Below are positions 45,401-51,960 of a stretch of 64,000 nucleotides of DNA, piece after piece. Under the pieces are notes generated by a model, which was not told the origin of the DNA, made no database searches, and saw nothing but the letters and a program-made list of their open reading frames with translations. The stretch comes from Legionella hackeliae (GTDB lineage Bacteria > Pseudomonadota > Gammaproteobacteria > Legionellales > Legionellaceae): contig NZ_LN681225.1 of NCBI RefSeq assembly GCF_000953655.1, forward strand, positions 2,011,001-2,075,000. Reading direction: 5' to 3'. The position numbers and the translations under genes were made by a program. Within the stretch, counting starts at the first letter, position 1. Every line of letters begins with the position of its first letter.

Positions 45401-46181
45401 GGGCAAAACCTGATTTAGCAGTGAGTTTCTCAAGATGCTTAGCAAGATTTTTTGCATTCCTTTCAAGTCGTGGTTGTTCTCTTTTCGATGTCGCAGGATT
45501 AACGCCCTCAGGAAATAAAGATTCAGTTTGAATAATAGCTTGTAGTTGATGCAAGTATCCAGGGATATCCAGGATAAATTTAGTTAAACTGTCAAACTTA
45601 ACATCATCACTGGTCATTCTTTCTGTAGGGAGAAAACTAATTGCTTGTGCCGCTTTTTCTCCTAAGGTGTCCTCTAAATTACTACCATGGCTAGTTGAGA
45701 ATTGTTGAAGCTGTTCTGAAAGAAGCTCAAAGCCGACTCTCATGTTTTCCAATTGAGGAGCAAATACAGACTGAATTGCAGTTCCACCTGTATTGACCAA
45801 TTGAATTAACTCATAAGCCTGATTAACTGCATGATAAAGATTTTTAACAAGACTAGTTGCATTATACAAATGACCTGGAACATGCGTATCGACATTCAAT
45901 GCCTCTATCTCAGAAAAAATCTTCTCAATATTATATAAACTATTTATTATTTTTTTAAAAACAATAACTTGCTCAGGCTCTTCAGCACTTATATGATACG
46001 GAATGCCTGCTGCAGCGGGTCGTAATTGGGTAGTAAGCCGTTTAGAGAAAATTTCTTCATTCGTCAACGCGATTAAAAAATTAGAGCGGGCAATATTACA
46101 TTTCTTTGCCAACTCGAATTGACAAAAATTAGAGTGGAAAAACACTACATTTTTTTGATAATTTTCAAAGGCTCTAAACAT
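39429..46181 (-). CDS. Giant helical repeat protein, SidH/SdhA-like effector candidate
   Basis: A single uninterrupted frame of 2250 residues. There is no signal peptide; the protein is largely helical and coiled-coil (for example LLNKWYVKAGRAILL, LKNTLF-type heptads throughout). Residues about 1013-1840 form an array of units of 82-87 residues, clearest at I1013, I1096, I1430, I1517, I1599, L1679 and L1761, with the pattern '(I/L)YY(G/S)' followed about 25 residues later by 'Y..L.P(Y/H)(I/L)'. The C-terminus is acidic (DPQDEEGEH), as in many Dot/Icm substrates. Length and style recall SidH/SdhA of L. pneumophila, but identity cannot be verified here. No ribosome site is seen at the first ATG. 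Confidence 0.75.
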   Translation of the reverse strand: MFRAFENYQKNVVFFHSNFCQFELAKKCNIARSNFLIALTNEEIFSKRLTTQLRPAAAGIPYHISAEEPEQVIVFKKIINSLYNIEKIFSEIEALNVDTHVPGHLYNATSLVKNLYHAVNQAYELIQLVNTGGTAIQSVFAPQLENMRVGFELLSEQLQQFSTSHGSNLEDTLGEKAAQAISFLPTERMTSDDVKFDSLTKFILDIPGYLHQLQAIIQTESLFPEGVNPATSKREQPRLERNAKNLAKHLEKLTAKSGFAQNYRLLKVLKKLGNYATDFINTGAPATKAAYEKSVEKLIQFKTELLPVVIAELESLEENLGLMPGSLTEPTLKSAESYYETMAQSLEKLGKFTEKIDNAESLLNKWYVKAGRAILLSDDREVNLGPAVQKKEDIEHIVHENFLEQRKRLQIGRANRSQLKLNELSHSEKAATAFFEKIQTLGTTYNDSFANLSIKERQELAHLYQQFQSYVVAHDSNLDKDIVKFLNLNVQEKEQFEKGDISSVSGGIYRYYSKTKGAFNALRAKTEFNRVFAEKDKILTIMHRERATEQYRLTLIEDTILASERSAYAKQGNKTVLLEFTPPTVSDTVSKDSNQSAMSFHREVLAIENQLDEIDQAISAFAYFKIKLQGFGDTPLIQLNEKEKEELRHQYKKFQKYVFFLGKNNPDISQLDNQIVLALSSEASDEDNVSQDALDASSLLAFKEPIESFLQQERTQALGQKLVLLGSEKAARAQPSSLIVLTPSKDTKNTLFAQIKEQKLSTKVGDFLHKQLIPYLSKNISPLILHELELPHIKLPYKNVHLSAGHLALYKNLLNAFYYLQQGLVEFEKKADQKELDSTFSRVLFLKHLGMKVGAPIYQTVIAINALKGNPHLTEVLEQGLNLTEPLKKIPFLKTYFDATKGSKKPSPFSLKSRMNEFNNGLAKLQIDLINLVQVTSIQKLPEQYEKLKKDFLAEWKDRFTTIEYLCDLDDDSLSTRLKEILDDSGNAVAEQREKLDTLFGGNDPNWSEISLIYSELEKESEKIQGDELISTSKEKIQTLYLQLLPHLTRLGIADFPDDFIDKVKNTAELQQAIGKLFETEKYFDYSGAFGELQDIFYFEFDKNYGDLELQRKIKINYLLIQPYLQMLDSSYTSEFFSKLNTHSEFESALKKIVLHDRKKITDFISNQKLTNCYSILLSTTHKLQRFSNDSNAKVSKYIAEQKESNAADKLPKEGEKSARKPEKGKLIRRLVTELYDLEKKLTDMRVTKSVNPLNSAFEIFEEHGAPIQEPMNWHEEIEGIVSSITELDFKSAKIAKLLDSFKKLNAILNNIGVEGHELFVERLKEIRSNFNIALVIEADETEVNLCLRAGTLSEPVRQKFDKFYGKIVREILKDEILVADCLADATLTEKRIENEQKRLSKLQTKSTRKDLVEKIAGGENLFFVEINSIYYGIEDIDLWGNPKDIDVLKAKYQALIPYIEREIITVESIAVINSKKDFRDVLEKIQNRIQVNRNNLIKTHPSREAPLDHLSSAVSILLQQVNEGNLESELNPELKERLIDLLNSNAMLSTVFTNKLSLPKVNWSSFVSIDEARNSLSMFEDILTSKDEYSPTSEIDHIYYGIRFLDVNNEKQVRILKEKYNRLLPYINKENITVELVSSTFDRASLASHLDKIQRRIITKYHELSKDNPQKAKSLSTLYEEISALHTELDDDQNFVDLRKIKLIELVEKYSVLVPEIFSSEIVIPNNQLDSKQEIISFKMKLIQIGKLFSKGRVGVFEKLQSLEEGLETNANLFEDKFARQLLLECYRDVVPQLILITKQQSLYYDIYLKKLESIGSKDDFLNAFNTLISHKAALNEQILIASKTDEISIALTHSRIRGFEERLIDEQKQLKEIKFQKCLKLDVVSVFNEYLGFYSPVFHQHIIPIFTEQKDKILGRITSADYIEEKLMEQIAMEIDENRPPMQKYKSLTPILEDNALQHLREVYKKLHFCNEFAVKVKLPKQKALLTKELREKNPVAQQKLDFMNAHEQNLISEIENKSIEEIREYMHTFHRKLKAYDDLMVVFSLIDKLDNGIRKQVAPLLPPVYVNPAYYEELLTLRARLDAPDYQYAKEDADIFENYYKAMQPILEKRNSRYTIDYFQIDNLEGLKKGVAELTPDLSPESKEFLTQIDTVTTIKGIITRKETGIAERKIATQYFFSQYVEPAFSLASVAAWIKDLIMEIKNFFAGNESYFNVKEINYFFKDRIRDIKPKLDPQDEEGEHIAQRNN

Positions 46182-46339
46182 TTATTAATACTTTTAAAAT
46201 GAAGGTTAGTTATAATTATTATACATGTAACCAACAAGATTTTTATTAAGTGTATATTAAGCCTATTGTTAATTTTTAATTAATTTTGTACTAAACATGT
46301 AAGAATAAAATTTTAGTTTTCTATTAGCGAGCTAACCCC

Positions 46340-47152
46340 ATGAATCAACTAGATAAAGATCTGGAATTTGTTATCAACTTGGCACGCCAGGCAGGTTCGC
46401 TAGTGCAAACTGTTCGTAAATCCGGATATAAGATTTATGATAAAGGAATGCATTTAGGTTTAGTCACTGATGCCGATAAGGCAGCTAGTCAATTTCTGGT
46501 GAGTGAGCTTTCTCGTGCATTTCCAAATGACCTTGTCATTTCTGAAGAAGAATCAATACCTTCCGAAAATTACCCCACTGACAGAGTATGGTTCATAGAC
46601 CCAATTGATGGTACAGCCGATTTTATTGCTGGCAGTAGTGAGTGGTCTGTTATGATAGGACTTGCTATTAACAAGACAGCTCGTCTTGGAGTTGTCTATC
46701 AACCCGACTCAAATGAACTCTATTATGCTATTAGAAAACGGGGAGCCTTTTATAGTAATTCCAAAGATACTGTAAAACTTAAAGTGAGACACCTTTCTGA
46801 CCCTTCACAAGCAATTTTAATTCAATCAAGAATGCATTGGAGTATCAAGGCCGATAAAATTGCCAAACAACTTGAAATTAATCAAATTTTCAAATGTGGT
46901 TCTCTGGGGCTTAAACTAGGAAAAATTGCCAAGAAGGAAGCAGATCTGTATTTCAATTTTTCAGGACATTGTCATTTATGGGATCTTTGTGGTCCAGAAG
47001 TTATACTGAAGGAAGCCGGTGGTACACTTTTGTTTGCAGGGATAAATAAACTGTATTATGAAGTAGGTGAAACTCGCGTTAAATATAATTTTTTAGCAGC
47101 CCCGAATAAGCTCGCAACCAAGGTTTATTCTATCCTGGAACAGGAAATTTAA
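46340..47152 (+). CDS. cysQ: CysQ/inositol monophosphatase-family phosphatase
   Basis: The 270-residue enzyme has the lithium-sensitive phosphatase metal site: E70 in ISEEES, D87 and D90 in WFIDPIDGTADF, and the late HCHLWDLCGPEVILKEAGG (about 212-230). The resemblance is closest to CysQ, which removes the 3' phosphate from adenosine bisphosphate produced in sulfate or coenzyme A metabolism; inositol monophosphatase activity is an alternative. The next gene, a PRPP synthetase, starts one base after its stop, so they are co-transcribed. Confidence 0.88.
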   Translation: MNQLDKDLEFVINLARQAGSLVQTVRKSGYKIYDKGMHLGLVTDADKAASQFLVSELSRAFPNDLVISEEESIPSENYPTDRVWFIDPIDGTADFIAGSSEWSVMIGLAINKTARLGVVYQPDSNELYYAIRKRGAFYSNSKDTVKLKVRHLSDPSQAILIQSRMHWSIKADKIAKQLEINQIFKCGSLGLKLGKIAKKEADLYFNFSGHCHLWDLCGPEVILKEAGGTLLFAGINKLYYEVGETRVKYNFLAAPNKLATKVYSILEQEI

Positions 47153-47153
47153 T

Positions 47154-48140
47154 ATGGAAATTAAACTTTTTGCATTGAATACATCACTTAATTGGGGGCA
47201 AAAAATTGCGACACATCTAGAACTTCCGCTTTCCTCTCATGAGGAAAAAGAATTTACAGATGGTGAGCGCAATGTACGGTCGCTTGAAAATGTGCGAGGA
47301 CGGGATGTTTTTTTGGTGCAGTCGTTATTTCATGATGATAAACAAAGTGTTCACGACAAATTATGTCAACTATTATTCTTCATTGGCGCCTTGAAAGATG
47401 CCTCTGCCTGCCAAGTTACAGCAGTTATTCCTTATTTAGCCTTTTCCCGTAAAGACAGACGTACTCAAGCTCGCGATCCCCTTACCTTGCGCTATGTCGC
47501 ACAATTATTTGAAGCGATGGGTACCGATCGCATTCTCACTCTAGACATTCACAATCTGGCAGCATTTCAAAATGCTTTTCGCATTCCTACAGAACACTTG
47601 GAAGCACAAGTCTTATTTGCTCGCTACCTGGTAACACTTATAAAAAATGAAGACATCACCATTGTTTCTCCAGATAGCGGTGGTCTAAAACGAGCAGAAC
47701 AACTAAGAGAAACACTTTCTCACCTGCTTCAAAGAGAAGTAGGAAAAGCATTTATAGACAAGAAAAGAAATTTAGAGATTGTCACAAGTAGCCAGGAAAT
47801 TATAGGTGAGCTTAAAGACGGCATTGCCGTTATTATTGACGATATAATTAGCACGGGAACCACAATCAAACTCTGCGCTGAAGCTCTAAATAAAAAAGGT
47901 GTGAAGCGAATTATCGTATGTGCCACACATGGCATTTTTGTCGAAGATGCCAATATAGTACTTTCCCTACCTTATCTTGAAAAAATAATTATTACTAACA
48001 GCATTCCTCCTTTTCGAGTGCATCAAGATTTGTTAGAAAAAAAGGTGGTAGTTCTTGATGCAACCTATTTATTTGCTGAAGCTATCAAAGAAATCCATGA
48101 AGACGGTTCTATTGCTTACTTGCAGCATATAACATCATAA
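47154..48140 (+). CDS. prs: Divergent ribose-phosphate pyrophosphokinase
   Basis: The enzyme makes PRPP from ribose 5-phosphate and ATP for nucleotide, NAD, histidine and tryptophan synthesis. The PRPP-binding loop IIDDIISTGTTIKLCAEAL (about 222-240) and ATP-binding FSRKDRRTQARDPLT (about 99-113) are clear. The family signature is altered: DIHNLAAFQNAFRIPTEHLE instead of the classical DLHxxQIQGFF. It is therefore not the usual class I enzyme and is probably a second copy. It is co-transcribed with the CysQ-like gene. Confidence 0.88.
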   Translation: MEIKLFALNTSLNWGQKIATHLELPLSSHEEKEFTDGERNVRSLENVRGRDVFLVQSLFHDDKQSVHDKLCQLLFFIGALKDASACQVTAVIPYLAFSRKDRRTQARDPLTLRYVAQLFEAMGTDRILTLDIHNLAAFQNAFRIPTEHLEAQVLFARYLVTLIKNEDITIVSPDSGGLKRAEQLRETLSHLLQREVGKAFIDKKRNLEIVTSSQEIIGELKDGIAVIIDDIISTGTTIKLCAEALNKKGVKRIIVCATHGIFVEDANIVLSLPYLEKIIITNSIPPFRVHQDLLEKKVVVLDATYLFAEAIKEIHEDGSIAYLQHITS

Positions 48141-48145
48141 ATTCC

Positions 48146-48697
48146 CTATAGTTTAGAAACAAAGGGATTATCTTTAATATAAAATCGCAGCAACTCATCC
48201 GCCCAATGCTTAGCATAAGCGACACCAATTCTCGGTTTATTTTGAATTGCTATTGGTTTTTCTTCAGACATTTGAGCAATGAAAAAGTTATCACTTAACA
48301 AGTCATGACCATTTAAGCGTTTATCAATTTGCATTGCCTTACACAACAGACCAGGGCCTTTTGTACGTGCTGTAATATTACAAATAGGTTCTATAGCTCG
48401 CAGAAGCACAGCCGAGCCATTGCCTTCTTTTTCGGTAACAACATTAACACAATGATGAATACCATAAATGAGATAGACATACGCATAGCCAGGGGGACCA
48501 AACATTGTTTGGGTACGAGGAGTTATACCCTTGGAGGAGTGTGCTGCGAGATCATGTTGGCCCAAGTAAGCCTCAACTTCAACAATTCTGCCAATGCGCT
48601 TAATCCCTTCAACATGATGAACCAAATATTTCCCCAAAAGATCCTCAGCGACAACAATTGTGTCTCTATCATAAAATTTACGTGTTAGTTTTTGCAT
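48146..48697 (-). CDS. mpg: 3-methyladenine DNA glycosylase (AAG/Mpg type)
   Basis: A base-excision repair glycosylase that removes alkylated and deaminated purines. The 183 residues show the family blocks: FYDRDTIVVAEDLLGKYLVH, the active-site RIVEVEAYLGQHDLAAHSS (catalytic Glu at about residue 42), TMFGPPGYAYVYLIYGIHHC (the intercalating Tyr region) and GPGLLCKAM. It stands alone and is convergent with prs, with only five bases between their stop codons. Confidence 0.95.
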   Translation of the reverse strand: MQKLTRKFYDRDTIVVAEDLLGKYLVHHVEGIKRIGRIVEVEAYLGQHDLAAHSSKGITPRTQTMFGPPGYAYVYLIYGIHHCVNVVTEKEGNGSAVLLRAIEPICNITARTKGPGLLCKAMQIDKRLNGHDLLSDNFFIAQMSEEKPIAIQNKPRIGVAYAKHWADELLRFYIKDNPFVSKL

Positions 48698-48910
48698 AGT
48701 GAATTGACTTCATAATTTTTTTCCTCATCCGTAACAATAGGCAGCCAATTTTGAATACCTTTTGCCCATAAGCACGAACATACTGAAAAATTTTAGAACA
48801 AAATAAAGAAAATGTTTAGATGATTGAGAAATAAATGAATTTTTCTTTAGTAAAACTATATTTTTTTGTCTATTCTTGTAGAGTACGTGGCGATTAAGGG
48901 AATAATAAAA

Positions 48911-49726
48911 ATGTCAACGAAATCCAAATTAGAGACTTTGATAGGCCTTGGAATAGTACTGTTACCATTACAAGGTTTAGCGGCTTCTCCAACTGAAATG
49001 ACCAAGGATGATTGGTTAGGAAAATTAAAAGAAGTTGCGCCTACTGTTATCTGCCAAGGCTTTTTTGAAGATGCTTCATTAAAAAAACGCATGGAAGAAT
49101 TAAAAATTGATAATACTAAATGTGTTTCTTTAATTCCTGCCAGCTTTGAGAAATGTCAAACGCAATATTATTCAAGTTTACCTTCCTCAATAAATAAAGA
49201 AAGTGCCTCTAAATGGGGACACACTATTGGAGAATGTATAGGTACTGATTTTGCAACCAAATACTTAGTTGCAACACCAACTCCAGGCAGCTCAAGCTCA
49301 TCGACTGACAGCTCTGCTACTGGTCAACCATCTGAGATGCCAAAAGATAAATGGTTTGCTCAACTAAAATCATTGGCACCTTCAATGATTTGTCAGGGAT
49401 TTTTTGAAGATGCATCTCTTAAGAAGAAGCTCGAGGATCGCAATATAGACAACACTAAATGCGTATCGCTCATCTCGCCTAGTTTTGAAAAATGTCAAAC
49501 TGAATTCTATTCAAGCTTACCTGCAACGATTGATAATGACACAGCCAATACTTGGGGCCGTAAAATTGGTGAATGCATAGGAACTGATTTTGCCAAGAAA
49601 TACTTAGTCAATGCACCGGCATCTACCAGTACGCCTGCTGACGTTGAAACCCCAAGTTCAACAACTTCAACTACAACTGTACCAGCTACAACAGCACCTT
49701 CTACAACTACTGCCCCAGGTCAATAG
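48911..49726 (+). CDS. Secreted protein with two tandem four-Cys domains and Thr-rich tail
   Basis: The start at 48911 (AAGGGA upstream) gives a signal peptide ending GLAA (about residue 25). Two repeats of about 90 residues follow, starting EMTKDDWLGKLKEVAPTVIC and EMPKDKWFAQLKSLAPSMIC. Each has the same four cysteines (ICQGFFEDASLKK, TKCVSLI, FEKCQT, IGECIGTDFA). A Ser/Gly-rich linker separates them and a tail of Thr/Ser/Pro ends the protein. This indicates a recent domain duplication. I do not recognise the family. A strong terminator follows. Confidence 0.78.
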   Translation: MSTKSKLETLIGLGIVLLPLQGLAASPTEMTKDDWLGKLKEVAPTVICQGFFEDASLKKRMEELKIDNTKCVSLIPASFEKCQTQYYSSLPSSINKESASKWGHTIGECIGTDFATKYLVATPTPGSSSSSTDSSATGQPSEMPKDKWFAQLKSLAPSMICQGFFEDASLKKKLEDRNIDNTKCVSLISPSFEKCQTEFYSSLPATIDNDTANTWGRKIGECIGTDFAKKYLVNAPASTSTPADVETPSSTTSTTTVPATTAPSTTTAPGQ

Positions 49727-49735
49727 TTTTTTCCA

Positions 49736-49768
49736 AAGGTTAAAGCTTAATAAGCTTTAACCTTCTTT
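49736..49768 (+). terminator. Strong terminator hairpin
   Basis: Perfect 13-bp stem AAGGTTAAAGCTT / AAGCTTTAACCTT with a 3-base loop, then CTTTATT. It lies 10 bp past the duplicated-domain gene. Confidence 0.88.
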
Positions 49769-49830
49769 ATTCGACTTATACAAGGTTTTGCTATAGTAAC
49801 AAGAGAAAGCTATTTTAAAGCGATTAAATT

Positions 49831-51840
49831 ATGTCTCATCCATCTGCAAATCATTTGATTCATGAACCAAGCCCTTATCTCCAACAGCATGCTTATAATC
49901 CCGTGGACTGGTATCCTTGGGGAGAAAAAGCAATTCATAAAGCACAACGAGAAAATAAACCCATTCTACTTTCTATAGGGTATGCAGCCTGTCACTGGTG
50001 TCATGTGATGGCCCATGAGTCATTTGAGAATCAGGAAACAGCAGCATTAATGAATCAATTGTTTATCAATATTAAAGTTGATAAAGAAGAGCGACCTGAT
50101 TTAGATAAAATTTACCAAACTTCACATTACTATCTAAGCCAACAAAGTGGAGGCTGGCCGCTTACAATTTTTCTAACACCTGACCTTACTCCTTTTTTTA
50201 GTGGCACTTATTTCCCATTAGAAGAACGCTATCAAATGCCTAGTTTTAAAACTATTTTGCAAGTCATTGCTAATTTATATAAAACTCAGCAAAACGATAT
50301 CAAAAAACAAGGGATGGAATTAAGACGAATTTTACAACAACAAAATAAGACTTTTGCACTTTCCCTAAGTAACCAACCTCTACAAGTTGCCCTCGATTAT
50401 CTTGAGCAGAATTATGATAAACAAGATGGGGGATTTGGAGGAGCGCCTAAATTTCCACAAGCAAGCAAATTAGTTTTTTTATTGGAGAATCATTCCCCAC
50501 TCGCTTTAGACACCTTAAAACACATGGCAATAGGAGGAATCTATGATCAATTAGGAGGTGGTTTTTATCGTTATACAGTGGATAAAAAGTGGCGTATCCC
50601 TCATTTTGAAAAAATGCTCTACGACAATGGCCAATTATTAACACTCTATTCCCTTGCCGTTAAAGATTCTCCAAAATCGCTTTTTAAAAAAATTATAAAA
50701 GAAACCGCTAAATGGGTAATGACAACGATGACATCCCCCGAGGGCGGCTATTATTCCAGCCTGGATGCTGACTCTGAAGGTGTGGAAGGAAAATTCTATC
50801 GTTGGGAAAGAACTGAAATTCAATCTTTACTCTCACACGACGAGTATGCTGCGATTGCATTGCATTATGGCATTGATAAACCTCCTAACTTTGAAAAGCA
50901 TTGGCATTTTTATATTGCCCAAACTCCTTACTCTGTTAGTAAAACTTTAAACATTCCTCTGCCTAAAACAAAAGAATTCATTGCTTCAGCAAACCATAAA
51001 TTATTAGTTGCGCGTAATAAGCGAGTTCCTCCTTTTCGTGATGAAAAAATTTTAGCCTCATGGAATGCATTAATGATTAAGGGCATGTTGTTGGCCGGAG
51101 ATTGTTTAAATGAAAAGAAATATATTACTTCGGCACAAGAGGCCATTAACTTCATTCAAACTAACATGTGGGATGGTCAGCGTTTATCAGCAAGTTATAA
51201 AAATGACAAGGCTTATTTACTTGCTTATCTTGATGACTATGCTTTTTTATTAGATGCCTTGCTCACCTCTCTAGAAGTAGCGTGGAATACTGACCATTTA
51301 TTATTTGCTATCGAGCTTGCCGAAGCTGTTTTAACTGATTTCCCGGATGAAACAGCAGGAGGCTTCTTTTTTACAGCAGAAAATCATGAAAAATTATTGT
51401 ATCGTCCTAAATCCATGATGGATGATGCTACTCCTTCTGGGAATGGCATTTTAGTCCGCGGCCTGCTTAAATTAGGTTATCTGTTGGGAGAAATGCGCTA
51501 CATTCAAGCAGCTGAACAGACCTTAAAATCTGCTTGGAATTTATTAATTCGCTATCCAGCTGAACATTGCTCCTTGTCGCTAGGCCTAAGAGATTATTTA
51601 ACTCCACCAACTATCATTGTTATTCGCGGCGCCCCCAAAGCAATTAATGCGTGGAGGAAGATTGCAAAAGGCGGAAATAATTATACTTATGCCATCCCAA
51701 ACAATGCAGAGAAACTTCCAGAAGCATTGGCCATCAAAACTGTTAAAAAGGAATGCTGTGCCTACATCTGTCGCGGTCAGGAATGTTTTGATGTAATTAC
51801 AGACGTTGCCGGACTGGAAGCTTTCAGCGAAGAAAACTGA
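49831..51840 (+). CDS. YyaL/SSP411-like protein with thioredoxin-fold N-terminus (DUF255)
   Basis: A 669-residue protein of a family found from bacteria to humans (SPATA20). The N-terminal thioredoxin-like domain opens [19 protein letters not shown] and has the CHWCH motif at C54-C57; [20 protein letters not shown] follows around residue 106. The rest is an alpha/alpha-barrel glycosidase-like region ([45 protein letters not shown]). No enzyme activity is firmly assigned in the family. The gene stands alone and is followed by two dispersed palindromic repeats. Confidence 0.92.
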   Translation: MSHPSANHLIHEPSPYLQQHAYNPVDWYPWGEKAIHKAQRENKPILLSIGYAACHWCHVMAHESFENQETAALMNQLFINIKVDKEERPDLDKIYQTSHYYLSQQSGGWPLTIFLTPDLTPFFSGTYFPLEERYQMPSFKTILQVIANLYKTQQNDIKKQGMELRRILQQQNKTFALSLSNQPLQVALDYLEQNYDKQDGGFGGAPKFPQASKLVFLLENHSPLALDTLKHMAIGGIYDQLGGGFYRYTVDKKWRIPHFEKMLYDNGQLLTLYSLAVKDSPKSLFKKIIKETAKWVMTTMTSPEGGYYSSLDADSEGVEGKFYRWERTEIQSLLSHDEYAAIALHYGIDKPPNFEKHWHFYIAQTPYSVSKTLNIPLPKTKEFIASANHKLLVARNKRVPPFRDEKILASWNALMIKGMLLAGDCLNEKKYITSAQEAINFIQTNMWDGQRLSASYKNDKAYLLAYLDDYAFLLDALLTSLEVAWNTDHLLFAIELAEAVLTDFPDETAGGFFFTAENHEKLLYRPKSMMDDATPSGNGILVRGLLKLGYLLGEMRYIQAAEQTLKSAWNLLIRYPAEHCSLSLGLRDYLTPPTIIVIRGAPKAINAWRKIAKGGNNYTYAIPNNAEKLPEALAIKTVKKECCAYICRGQECFDVITDVAGLEAFSEEN

Positions 51841-51875
51841 GAAGACTAGCGTGAAGATTTTAATTTTGAACGTCC

Positions 51876-51907
51876 TCCGGATGCCCCGGACAAGCCGAGG
51901 CACGAAG
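51876..51907 (+). repeat. Dispersed palindromic repeat, copy g
   Basis: tccggatgccccggacaagccgaggcacgaag: one stem mismatch (CCCCGG opposite CCGAGG). It forms an inverted pair with copy h 20 bp away. Confidence 0.8.
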
Positions 51908-51926
51908 AGGAATAGGCAACTGTATC

Positions 51927-51950
51927 TTTCGGCTTGTCCGAGGCATCCAG
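51927..51950 (-). repeat. Dispersed palindromic repeat, copy h
   Basis: Reverse-orientation, shortened copy: tttcggcttgtccgaggcatccag. With copy g it fills the gap between two convergent genes and may act as a bidirectional transcription end. Confidence 0.75.
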
Positions 51951-51960
51951 AAAGTATTCG

